Source of the DNA: Candidatus Heimdallarchaeota archaeon
GTDB lineage: Archaea > Asgardarchaeota > Heimdallarchaeia > JABLTI01
Direction: 5' to 3'
Assembly (NCBI GenBank): GCA_030667035.1
Contig: DAOUWQ010000007.1
Coordinates: 1 to 13,071, forward strand
Length of the DNA: 13,071 nt
Under the pieces are notes generated by a model that worked only from the letters and a program-made list of their open reading frames with translations, made no database searches and had not been told where the DNA came from. Below are positions 5,994 to 11,832 of the stretch, in pieces. Position 1 is the stretch's first letter. Every line of letters begins with the position of its first letter. Both the position numbers and the translations under genes were made by a program.

Positions 5994-6665
5994 TTGTTTA
6001 GGATTTTTCTAATAAAAGTTCAAAAGTTTGATTATGAGAAAAAAGACCTTAATGTTCCCTTCTCACAAAAACGTAGTACTATCGGTGTTTTATCACGGAT
6101 GGTTACAAATGCAATTTTCCTTTCTCATGCTTTGAGAGAAAAAGTAATTGTTAGAATAGCAATTGAAGAACCAGTTCCACATATAATTCAAATTCAAACA
6201 GATAAAATACGGTATCTTGGCCCGGATGAAAGAAGTTTCGCTTCAATAATTCTTAAAGCTGAAAGAAAAATAATGGAACAAAAAAACGAGTCCATTATTG
6301 ATCGCTGGTTCCAACCCAATCCAGGTTTATTTGCAAAAATCACCAATGATTGGTTAATCGATTTGGATTCTTATTTGAATGAACCAATTGGATTAATTCA
6401 ATTTAACTACGACCTTCCAATTAATGATGGATTGTCTCAAGAATCGAATGGTTTTTCGCTTAGAGATTTTGAAGAAAAGATCAACAATTTTCAAGATTTG
6501 TTCAAATCAAATATTTTTATTTTCAATTTTACGAATGAAGATACAAAATGGTTTGAACCATCACTTGCATTAAATACTACCTTTCACCACATAAAGATAC
6601 CAAAAATACTAAATCCACCAAAATTAGTTGGAATAATAAATATCATTCTCGATAAAAGGAAATAG
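5994..6665 (+). CDS. trmY: Divergent TrmY-like tRNA pseudouridine-54 N1-methyltransferase
   Basis: TrmY is a SPOUT (knotted) methyltransferase that makes N1-methylpseudouridine at position 54 in archaeal tRNA T-loops. The 223-residue protein aligns well in its first 95 residues: the start FRIFLIKVQKF, the R-M-V-x-N-A-I-F-L-S-H-A-L-R-E segment and IRYLGPDERSFASIILKA, which is the strongest TrmY signature. PGLFAK near 105-110 matches the P-G-I-Y-V region, and the end IINIILDKRK matches the family ending. The part expected to hold the G-D-H SAM-binding knot loop reads FIFNFTNEDTKW, so Gly-Asp-His is not visible. The start is TTG with GAGGG 6 bases upstream. It converges on DUF655 with 10 bases between stops. 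Identity as a TrmY relative is likely; activity is uncertain. Confidence 0.75.
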   Translation: MFRIFLIKVQKFDYEKKDLNVPFSQKRSTIGVLSRMVTNAIFLSHALREKVIVRIAIEEPVPHIIQIQTDKIRYLGPDERSFASIILKAERKIMEQKNESIIDRWFQPNPGLFAKITNDWLIDLDSYLNEPIGLIQFNYDLPINDGLSQESNGFSLRDFEEKINNFQDLFKSNIFIFNFTNEDTKWFEPSLALNTTFHHIKIPKILNPPKLVGIINIILDKRK

Positions 6666-6675
6666 AAACCAATTA

Positions 6676-7344
6676 TCATGGTTTCCTAGAAAACAAACGA
6701 TATTTTTCTTCAGGATTAGTTAATTCACGCATAATTCGAGCTATGATCAATTTCTTTGGGTCAGAAACTTTTGTTCTTGAAGCAATATCCTCAAATGAAG
6801 TAAAATTCACTCGACTACGTTCAGCTATCAAATTTTCAAGATGAGTTGTTCCTATACCAGGAAGCAATTTGAATGCGTGCATTCTTGAAGTTACAAGTGA
6901 TGCTTTGTTAAACCAGTTAACAAATCTAAACTCTTGCTTTGTAACGATTTCCATTAAACAGTCTTCAAGAATCCTTTCAGAAGAGGAGGCTAAATCATTA
7001 AATCCAATCCTTCGTTTAATTCGAGTAATCAACTTACGATTGCTCTTACCAATTCCGATTCTATAAAGTGGTTTAATATTTACGCCTCTTTTTGGACTTA
7101 ACTCCAATAGAGTAAACCAAATTTCACCTATGGCTTGAATAACAGGTTCCCGGCTATTGAATGGATTAGGATCAGTTGGACTACCTTCTGATAAATAAGC
7201 TAATGCCCAAGCAAATTCTTCATATTTTCTTTGTCGGTCACCAGTAGCATCCTGTCTTCCCTGTGCGGGGTTATTGCTACTTGATCTATTTCGATTATCG
7301 CTGTAAGAGCGGTTTTGGTTGTTATTTGTTCTTTCGGGCATCAT
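6676..7344 (-). CDS. DUF655 family nucleic-acid-binding protein
   Basis: DUF655 is an archaeal family usually encoded with rpl21e, rpoF and ksgA, and it is thought to bind RNA or DNA. After about 40 residues the family core begins: Y-E-E-F-A-W-A-L-A-Y-L-S-E-G, VIQAIGEIWFTLLELSPKRG, IGIGKSNRKLI, RFVNWFNKASLVTSRMHAFK, then the helix-hairpin-helix LLPGIGTTHLENLIAERSR and the ending EEKYRLFSRKP. The first 40 residues are rich in Asn, Ser, Arg and Gln and look disordered, an extension absent from typical members. The start has two consecutive ATG codons; GGTGGG sits just upstream and fits the second ATG best. It lies 264 bases from rpoF, and no ksgA follows. The exact biochemical role is not known to me. 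Confidence 0.88.
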   Translation of the reverse strand: MMPERTNNNQNRSYSDNRNRSSSNNPAQGRQDATGDRQRKYEEFAWALAYLSEGSPTDPNPFNSREPVIQAIGEIWFTLLELSPKRGVNIKPLYRIGIGKSNRKLITRIKRRIGFNDLASSSERILEDCLMEIVTKQEFRFVNWFNKASLVTSRMHAFKLLPGIGTTHLENLIAERSRVNFTSFEDIASRTKVSDPKKLIIARIMRELTNPEEKYRLFSRKP

Positions 7345-7376
7345 TACCCACCACTTTGTTATTCAAACGCTGGAAC

Positions 7377-7400
7377 TAGTTATTGTTTCTCAATAAACTA
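7377..7400 (-). other. Hairpin in the leader of the DUF655 gene
   Basis: On the plus strand TAGTTATTG and CAATAAACTA are separated by TTTCT and pair over 9 bases with one bulged A. The hairpin would sit about 33 bases upstream of the DUF655 start in its mRNA leader. It may be regulatory or an RNA-stability element; AT-rich chance pairing cannot be excluded. Confidence 0.25.
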
Positions 7401-7530
7401 TTTCCATTTCTACTATTTTAATTTGATTCTTTTTCCTTGTTTATCTTATAGATATTCCATAAATTTAAACTGTTCTCTAACTCCTAGTCTAGAATGCATT
7501 AAACTCCGACTCGATTAATCCCCAAATTAG

Positions 7531-7540
7531 TATTTATAAG
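7531..7540 (-). promoter_or_regulatory. Candidate TATA box upstream of the DUF655 gene
   Basis: The minus strand reads CTTATAAATA, close to an archaeal TATA box, just after the T-rich stretch that follows rpoF. Transcription from it would begin near 7510 and give a leader of about 165 bases to DUF655. The 264-base gap 7345-7608 has no recognisable gene. Confidence 0.3.
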
Positions 7541-7557
7541 AAGAGCGTTTCGCAGTG

Positions 7558-7579
7558 AAGAAATAAGATAAGAAAAAAG
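7558..7579 (-). terminator. T-rich tract after rpoF (possible terminator)
   Basis: On the minus strand, about 30 bases past the rpoF stop, the sequence reads CTTTTTTCTTATCTTATTTC-like T-rich DNA. No strong hairpin precedes it. This fits archaeal U-tract termination of the eL21-rpoF transcript and is followed directly by a TATA-like element for DUF655. Confidence 0.35.
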
Positions 7580-7608
7580 TGGAATATTGTTGATTTGTCA
7601 GAATAATT

Positions 7609-7935
7609 TTATTCTCTCAATAAATCAAGTAATTTTCCGACTTCATCTGTGGTGAAGACTCGAGTTGCATCTTGAAGAAAGACTCGCAATTCATCAATAG
7701 TTTCAGGCAAAAAGTTCACAATATTAATAGCCATATCTTCGCTCAGCTCGAATTCAGCTATTATTTTTTTAACAAGTGTTTTGGCCTGACGCCCAGTAAC
7801 CTTTGCAGATCTTTGAGCATGCTCTAATGCAATTCTTTGCAAATAATTTAGTTCCCCATCTTTCTTTCGTTTGTTGAAGATACTTACAACTTCTGGAAGT
7901 GTAACGGGAGTTTTATTGAGAGTTTCTTTTGGCAC
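7609..7935 (-). CDS. rpoF: RNA polymerase subunit F (Rpb4 homologue)
   Basis: RpoF pairs with RpoE1 to form the stalk of archaeal RNA polymerase. The 108-residue protein shows the HRDC-like helical fold sequence with the characteristic INIVNFLPETIDELRVFL segment and TDEVGKLLDLL at the end, and the N-terminal TLPEVVSIFNKRKKDGELNYLQRIALEHAQ region. I start it at GTG 7935-7933 because GGTGATT lies 4-5 bases upstream. The in-frame GTG at 7944 is itself part of that SD and would give just three extra residues. It follows eL21 by about 40 bases, the usual archaeal pairing, and its partner subunit RpoE1 is encoded in the left operon of this same window. Confidence 0.94.
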   Translation of the reverse strand: MPKETLNKTPVTLPEVVSIFNKRKKDGELNYLQRIALEHAQRSAKVTGRQAKTLVKKIIAEFELSEDMAINIVNFLPETIDELRVFLQDATRVFTTDEVGKLLDLLRE

Positions 7936-7975
7936 TGCAATCACCTAATAGGATATTATTCTCTTAACTATAAGT

Positions 7976-8272
7976 CTATTTCTGCATTGCAATATAGACG
8001 TGTTCTGGTCTAGCGATGATATCTTTTGTCATATTTCCTACTTTAATTTTAATCACATAGGCTCTACCACGAACTTCAGAAATGACACCGAATTTGCCTT
8101 GATAGCGTCTGTGTGGCATTCCTTTTTGAATGGCTGAATCAATTTTAATAACAACTTGATCGCCAACATTGTATTTAGTAAGTAATCTACCTAGAGGTTG
8201 TATTCCTCTCTTTCTAGTAGATTTTGTAAATAATTTTCTAGTACTATGTCTGTATCCTTTTGAATTTGGCAT
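7976..8272 (-). CDS. rpl21e: Ribosomal protein eL21
   Basis: Large-subunit ribosomal protein of archaea and eukaryotes, 98 residues, normal length. The N-terminus contains the family pattern S-K-G-Y-R-H-S-T-R-K-L-F. It continues with YNVGDQVVIKIDSAIQKGMPHRRYQGKFG and VISEVRGRAYVIKI, the strong eL21 signatures (M-P-H-x-x-Y-x-G-x-x-G). The ATG has GTGAT about 5 bases upstream. It heads a leftward pair with rpoF; a TATA-like element lies about 55 bases upstream. Confidence 0.96.
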   Translation of the reverse strand: MPNSKGYRHSTRKLFTKSTRKRGIQPLGRLLTKYNVGDQVVIKIDSAIQKGMPHRRYQGKFGVISEVRGRAYVIKIKVGNMTKDIIARPEHVYIAMQK

Positions 8273-8324
8273 AATTTATCACGACGCTGAGTTTTTTTCC
8301 TTATTCATGAGTTGCTAAGAAGAG

Positions 8325-8337
8325 CTTTAAAAATCTT
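8325..8337 (-). promoter_or_regulatory. Candidate TATA box of eL21-rpoF
   Basis: The minus strand reads AAGATTTTTAAAG. It shares ATTTTTAAAG with the candidate rpoE1 promoter. Predicted transcription start is near 8304, leaving a leader of about 32 bases that includes the SD. Confidence 0.42.
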
Positions 8338-8395
8338 GCTTTTTGCACGAGATACAGTCCTAAATATTTTTTTCCTCACTTAAATATGCAATTCA

Positions 8396-8441
8396 AAATA
8401 AAAAACAGAAAAAAGAGAAAAAGTAAAGTTTACTACTTTAC
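8396..8441 (-). terminator. Hairpin plus T-tract terminator of the dehydrogenase gene
   Basis: On the minus strand GTAAAG (8441-8436) and CTTTAC (8428-8423) form a 6-bp stem around a 7-base loop. It is followed at once by TTTTTCTCTTTTTTCTG and a further T-rich run. The stem begins at the stop codon of the gene itself. This is the clearest terminator in the window. Confidence 0.65.
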
Positions 8442-9505
8442 CTATTCATAATTTTTACAATATCTTTTGCAACATCTAATGTTGAAGAACTACCACCTAA
8501 ATCATAAGTTCTAACTTTGCCTTCTTTTAGGTTGATTCTAATAGCATCTTCTACTTGTTTTGCAAGCTCAACTTCTCCAAGCCAGTCGAACATTAGCTTA
8601 ACTGAAAGAATTGCTGCAATTGGATTGACTTTATATTGACCTGCGTATTTTGGTGCACTACCATGAGTTGGTTCAAATAAACCATATTTGTCAGAAGTTG
8701 ATGCTGAAGCAGCAAATCCTAAACCACCAACTAATTGCGCAGTTAAATCAGATACAATATCACCAAACATATTGGTTGCTACAATCACACCAAAATTTTG
8801 TGGGTTTTTTACTAATTGCATACACATTGCATCGATGTTTTGTTTCCAGACCTCAATTTCAGGATAATCTTTAGCAACTTCGGCTGCAACAGCAAGGAAC
8901 ATTCCATCAGTTGCACGAATAACATTTGCTTTGTGAACAAGAGTAATATTGGGATAGTTGAATTTTTTAGCATATTCAAATCCGGTCTTAACTATTCGTT
9001 TACAACCTTCTTCAGTAAAAACTCTACAAGATACTGTTGTTTTCTTTGGGTCGTAATTCTTCTTTTTGAAAGCATCTAAATGCATAAATTCAGTTGCATC
9101 ATAGAAATCAAATCCGGAGTAGAGTCCTTCTGTATTTTCTCTGAAAACTATAAGATCGAGGTCATCTCTAAAATTCAAAGGATTTCCTTCATAAGATTTG
9201 CATGGGCGCATATTACTGTACAAATCAAATGTTTGTCTTAATCGAACAATAGGAGATCTATATCCAGGAACATTTGGTTTAGATGTAATTGCTCCAAAGA
9301 GCGCAGCATCTGTTTCTTTCATCATTTCAACGGTTCTATCAGGTAAAGCTTCCTTTTCTTTTTCCCAAAAGACCCAACCAATGTCTCCAATAATGAATTC
9401 AGCATTAAAGTCAGTTCCCTCATCCATGACTATTTTGGCTGCTTCCAAAACATCATTACCAATACCATCACCAGGCATAAATGCAATTTTATATTTCTTA
9501 GCCAT
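8438..9505 (-). CDS. Beta-decarboxylating dehydrogenase (isocitrate / homoisocitrate / isopropylmalate family)
   Basis: A 355-residue metal-dependent oxidative decarboxylase. It has the N-terminal PGDGIG, the substrate loop SPIVRLRQTFDLYSNMRP (84-101), RENTEGLYSG (122-131), catalytic HKANV with Lys192, metal-binding Asp225 and GDIVSD (Asp249, Asp253), and the cofactor loop HGSAPKYAGQYKVNP starting at His281. The SPIV-x-LR loop resembles homoisocitrate dehydrogenases such as yeast Lys12, and the Asn of E. coli isocitrate dehydrogenase (S-L-N) is not kept. The cofactor loop instead has the Lys-Tyr and Val that favour NADP in E. coli Icd. Substrate (isocitrate, homoisocitrate or isopropylmalate) therefore cannot be fixed. 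I chose the ATG at 9505 because GGAG lies 9 bases upstream; a TTG at 9520 would add five residues. It is monocistronic, with its own terminator. Confidence 0.9.
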   Translation of the reverse strand: MAKKYKIAFMPGDGIGNDVLEAAKIVMDEGTDFNAEFIIGDIGWVFWEKEKEALPDRTVEMMKETDAALFGAITSKPNVPGYRSPIVRLRQTFDLYSNMRPCKSYEGNPLNFRDDLDLIVFRENTEGLYSGFDFYDATEFMHLDAFKKKNYDPKKTTVSCRVFTEEGCKRIVKTGFEYAKKFNYPNITLVHKANVIRATDGMFLAVAAEVAKDYPEIEVWKQNIDAMCMQLVKNPQNFGVIVATNMFGDIVSDLTAQLVGGLGFAASASTSDKYGLFEPTHGSAPKYAGQYKVNPIAAILSVKLMFDWLGEVELAKQVEDAIRINLKEGKVRTYDLGGSSSTLDVAKDIVKIMNR

Positions 9506-9803
9506 GTTAGCTAGCTCCAATAACGTATTCTCGGTTTATCCGAAGTTAAAGAAACGGGCGCTCCTTTTTTATTAGTTTCTATGAGACGCGTTATTTTTTC
9601 TTAGTAATTATTGAAAATTATTACAAAACAGAATGCTATATTCTCAATTCATCCCTTAATTCTTCAAACAGTTAAATAATTAATTTCAGAGTTATCTATA
9701 GTTTTAAGCAGCTCGAAGAGGTAACTTGAAATAAGAAATAGCTATTATATAACTATAGCAAAGTTTCAGTTTCGAAGATCAGCAAGATTTCCGATAGCTG
9801 GAG

Positions 9804-9813
9804 TTATTTATAC
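9804..9813 (+). promoter_or_regulatory. Candidate TATA box for the gene at 9869
   Basis: TTATTTATAC lies about 60 bases upstream of the TTG start. It predicts transcription start near 9835 and a leader of about 35 bases carrying the GGAG SD. It directly abuts the palindrome at 9813-9824. Confidence 0.4.
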
Positions 9814-9824
9814 TGGTAAACCAG
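9813..9824 (+). promoter_or_regulatory. Perfect palindrome CTGGT-AA-ACCAG, possible operator
   Basis: Two 5-base arms separated by two bases lie directly downstream of the candidate TATA box, between it and the predicted transcription start. This is a typical position for an archaeal repressor site. It is one of the few GC-containing elements in this AT-rich gap. A chance palindrome is possible. Confidence 0.3.
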
Positions 9825-9868
9825 CATAAAATAGTAGTCTCTAAATATAGTCATGGAGAAAATTAAAA

Positions 9869-10354
9869 TTGTCTGATGTAGAAAAAGTGATCCCAGAAGA
9901 AGAATTAGACGCAATTACAGAGAGACAAGTCTATAAAATAACTGAAGGATTACAGCGACTGAACAGTATTGGTACAGTTCAATTTATTCAAATCGATTTA
10001 CCACCAGTTCCTGATGCGGTACTTCAAATTCTAAAAGATAATTTTGTTTCGTCCTTAGATGATGGTTTGTATGTTAATCAAACAATTGTTTTAGAGCAAA
10101 TGGATACAGGTGACTCCTTTATGAGAGCGTTAAACTCCATTAGAAAGCTCTTCACTGTTGCTGATAAAATTTCTATTGATGAAATTCAAGCTGTAGTTAA
10201 TTTAGACTACAAAGGCGAACCCATGGATATCATTGTTACTTATGACCCTGAAGAACACGATATCAGTCTTGTATCAGTAAGTGATCAAGGAGAGTTCTTT
10301 AGAATTTTAGAATACGTTAGATTCTTCTGGTTAAAATCAAGGCCAAGAATTTAG
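9869..10354 (+). CDS. Uncharacterised acidic protein, 161 residues
   Basis: I do not recognise the family. The protein is acidic (rich in Asp/Glu, especially the first 20 residues and the region 125-142), soluble, without signal peptide or membrane segment, and without Cys or His clusters. Alternating hydrophobic patterns, such as TVQFIQIDLPPVPDAVLQIL, VNLDYKGEPMDIIVTYD and DISLVSVSD, suggest an alpha/beta domain ending in an aromatic helix (EYVRFFWLKSR). The start is TTG with GGAG 11 bases upstream; the ATG at 9853 is out of frame and reaches a stop after seven codons. Codon use resembles the neighbours. It has its own candidate promoter and palindrome, and T-rich DNA follows the stop (10361-10388). 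It is 118 bases ahead of the radical SAM gene, so a link to that enzyme is possible but not shown. Confidence 0.8.
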   Translation: MSDVEKVIPEEELDAITERQVYKITEGLQRLNSIGTVQFIQIDLPPVPDAVLQILKDNFVSSLDDGLYVNQTIVLEQMDTGDSFMRALNSIRKLFTVADKISIDEIQAVVNLDYKGEPMDIIVTYDPEEHDISLVSVSDQGEFFRILEYVRFFWLKSRPRI

Positions 10355-10472
10355 TAATTCGAAAATTCTTTTCTATTATTTCTTTTGTGGAACTATTAAC
10401 TCAATTGTTACCAAAAACTCAAAAAGTAACCGCAAGCGTTTGATTACATCGTTAAATATTTCGTGATGAACC

Positions 10473-11819
10473 TTGGCAGATAAATTTAGTTCTTCTCATA
10501 AGAAAGATTTCACTATTAATCTATCAGAGGTGATTCCATATACTATTGAATTTTCAAAAGATGCTAAGGAGATTACCTTAACAAAAGGGGTCATCACTGG
10601 AGAAATTTCTTTAGATAGCTTAGCATTAGAACTTGCTCAAAGATTAGATATAGCATATGAAGACGTATTTTTTAAGAAAAACGAAAAGAACGATTTTTTA
10701 ATTATTTTTACTTCCGAAGATTTTATTGATATCTCAATTGCAGAAAGTCTCATTCTCGAGATGATAGCCATTGAGTTACCATACTCATTAAAAAACACCG
10801 ATACGCATAAAGTGTTTACTTATATTACTGAGAATTTATTTGGTATACCTTTGATAGGTTCAATGTATTTTGGTGTTATTGATCGTGGAACAAATCTCTT
10901 ACAAGTAAGGAGTTTAACTGGTTGCCCTCTAAATTGCCCTTTTTGTTCTGTTGATGAAGGGCCCGTAACTAAAACAAAGCATAGAGATTTCATTATTGAT
11001 TCAGATTACTTAGTAAGTACTTTTGATCATGTTGTTAAGGAAAAAGAATTGGAAAAGGCAGAAGCTCACTTAGATGGACAAGGGGAGCCAATGGCGTATC
11101 CTTACATTGTTGATTTAGTGCAAGGGTTAGCAAATAATCCCAATACAGCGATAATATCTGCTCAAACGAATGGATGGTATTTGACTGAAAAACTTGTAGA
11201 TGATTTAGAAGACGCAGGTCTTTCAAGGATAAATCTTTCAATAAATTCTATGGAATTATCAAATGCTAAACGATTATCTGGAAGAGGGGATTTTCCTTTA
11301 CAGAAAATATTGGATATGGCAGAATACATTGCAAACTCAAAAATTTCTTTGCTGCTTGCACCTCTTTGGATTCCGGGAATAAATGATTCAGATATAGAAG
11401 AGATTGTCAAGTTCTCAAAAAGAATTAACAGTAAAGAAAAACGTTTTCCAACTTTAGGAATACAAAACTACCTGATTCATCATCAAGGCAGAAATATGAA
11501 AGGAGTGAAATCTAAAACCTTCAAAACTTTCAATGAGCAACTGAGAGAATTTGAGAGAAAATATGATGTGTCAAATCTCGTTTTAAAACAATCTATGTTT
11601 GAATCCTATAAATCTAATATGTTATCAAACCCTCTAAAAGTAGGAGAAATAATTTCAGGTAGAGTTGTTCTTCCCGGTAGATTAAATGATGAGGTTTTTA
11701 CTGTAGCAAAAAATAGAATTATACATGTTACAGGTACAGAAGGTTTATCGATTGGAACAAAAATTAAAGCTCGAATTATCAGAAATAGGCATAATATCTT
11801 TTTTGCGAAAAAAGTATAG
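10473..11819 (+). CDS. Radical SAM enzyme with C-terminal OB/TRAM-like domain
   Basis: A 448-residue iron-sulfur enzyme. The SAM-binding 4Fe-4S cluster motif is C151-PLN-C155-PF-C158, preceded by NLLQVRSLTG. HLDGQGEP at 199-206 is the G-G-E-like SAM contact, followed by QTNGWYL, INLSINS and LLLAPLWIPGIND strands of the radical SAM barrel. The first 110 residues form a separate N-terminal domain. The last 60 residues (KVGEIISGRVVLPGRLNDEV to KARIIRNRHNIFFAKKV) look like a small beta-barrel of the TRAM/OB type, a fold that binds RNA in tRNA-modifying radical SAM enzymes. The layout resembles an uncharacterised archaeal radical SAM group (COG2100-like, from memory). An RNA-modifying role is an inference. 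The start is TTG with GTGAT 5 bases upstream. It converges on pelota with 13 bases between stops. Confidence 0.88.
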   Translation: MADKFSSSHKKDFTINLSEVIPYTIEFSKDAKEITLTKGVITGEISLDSLALELAQRLDIAYEDVFFKKNEKNDFLIIFTSEDFIDISIAESLILEMIAIELPYSLKNTDTHKVFTYITENLFGIPLIGSMYFGVIDRGTNLLQVRSLTGCPLNCPFCSVDEGPVTKTKHRDFIIDSDYLVSTFDHVVKEKELEKAEAHLDGQGEPMAYPYIVDLVQGLANNPNTAIISAQTNGWYLTEKLVDDLEDAGLSRINLSINSMELSNAKRLSGRGDFPLQKILDMAEYIANSKISLLLAPLWIPGINDSDIEEIVKFSKRINSKEKRFPTLGIQNYLIHHQGRNMKGVKSKTFKTFNEQLREFERKYDVSNLVLKQSMFESYKSNMLSNPLKVGEIISGRVVLPGRLNDEVFTVAKNRIIHVTGTEGLSIGTKIKARIIRNRHNIFFAKKV

Positions 11820-11832
11820 TCGCTATAACCAA

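Larger units (their letters stand above)
9521..9868. other. AT-rich divergent intergenic region
   Basis: This stretch separates the leftward dehydrogenase from the rightward unknown gene. It contains no tRNA or obvious small gene. Inverted copies CTATAGTT (9696-9703) and AACTATAG (9751-9758) and an imperfect palindrome GCTAT...ATAGC (9741-9759) around TTATATAA could serve as promoter elements in either direction. A weak TATA-like CTAATAAAAA on the minus strand near 9565-9576 is the best-placed dehydrogenase promoter candidate. Confidence 0.35.

Noticed and set aside
7315..7518. Plus-strand 67-codon frame in the DUF655-rpoF gap
   Set aside because: It overlaps the DUF655 N-terminus, has no SD and an amino-acid mix typical of noncoding AT-rich DNA.
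7936..7944. GTG at 7944 as rpoF start
   Set aside because: That GTG is part of the GGTGATT SD sequence serving the GTG at 7935.
9521..9868. Possible tRNA or small RNA gene in the divergent gap
   Set aside because: No T-loop GTTCGA-type motif with matching arms and no acceptor pairing could be found; only AT-rich inverted repeats.
9853..9876. Seven-codon ATG frame overlapping the start of the unknown gene
   Set aside because: It contains the SD of the TTG start itself and has no SD of its own; leader-peptide control is possible but unsupported.
10463..10469. GTGATGA resembling a C box of a C/D guide RNA
   Set aside because: No D box (CTGA) or second box pair at suitable distance; it serves as the SD of the radical SAM gene.
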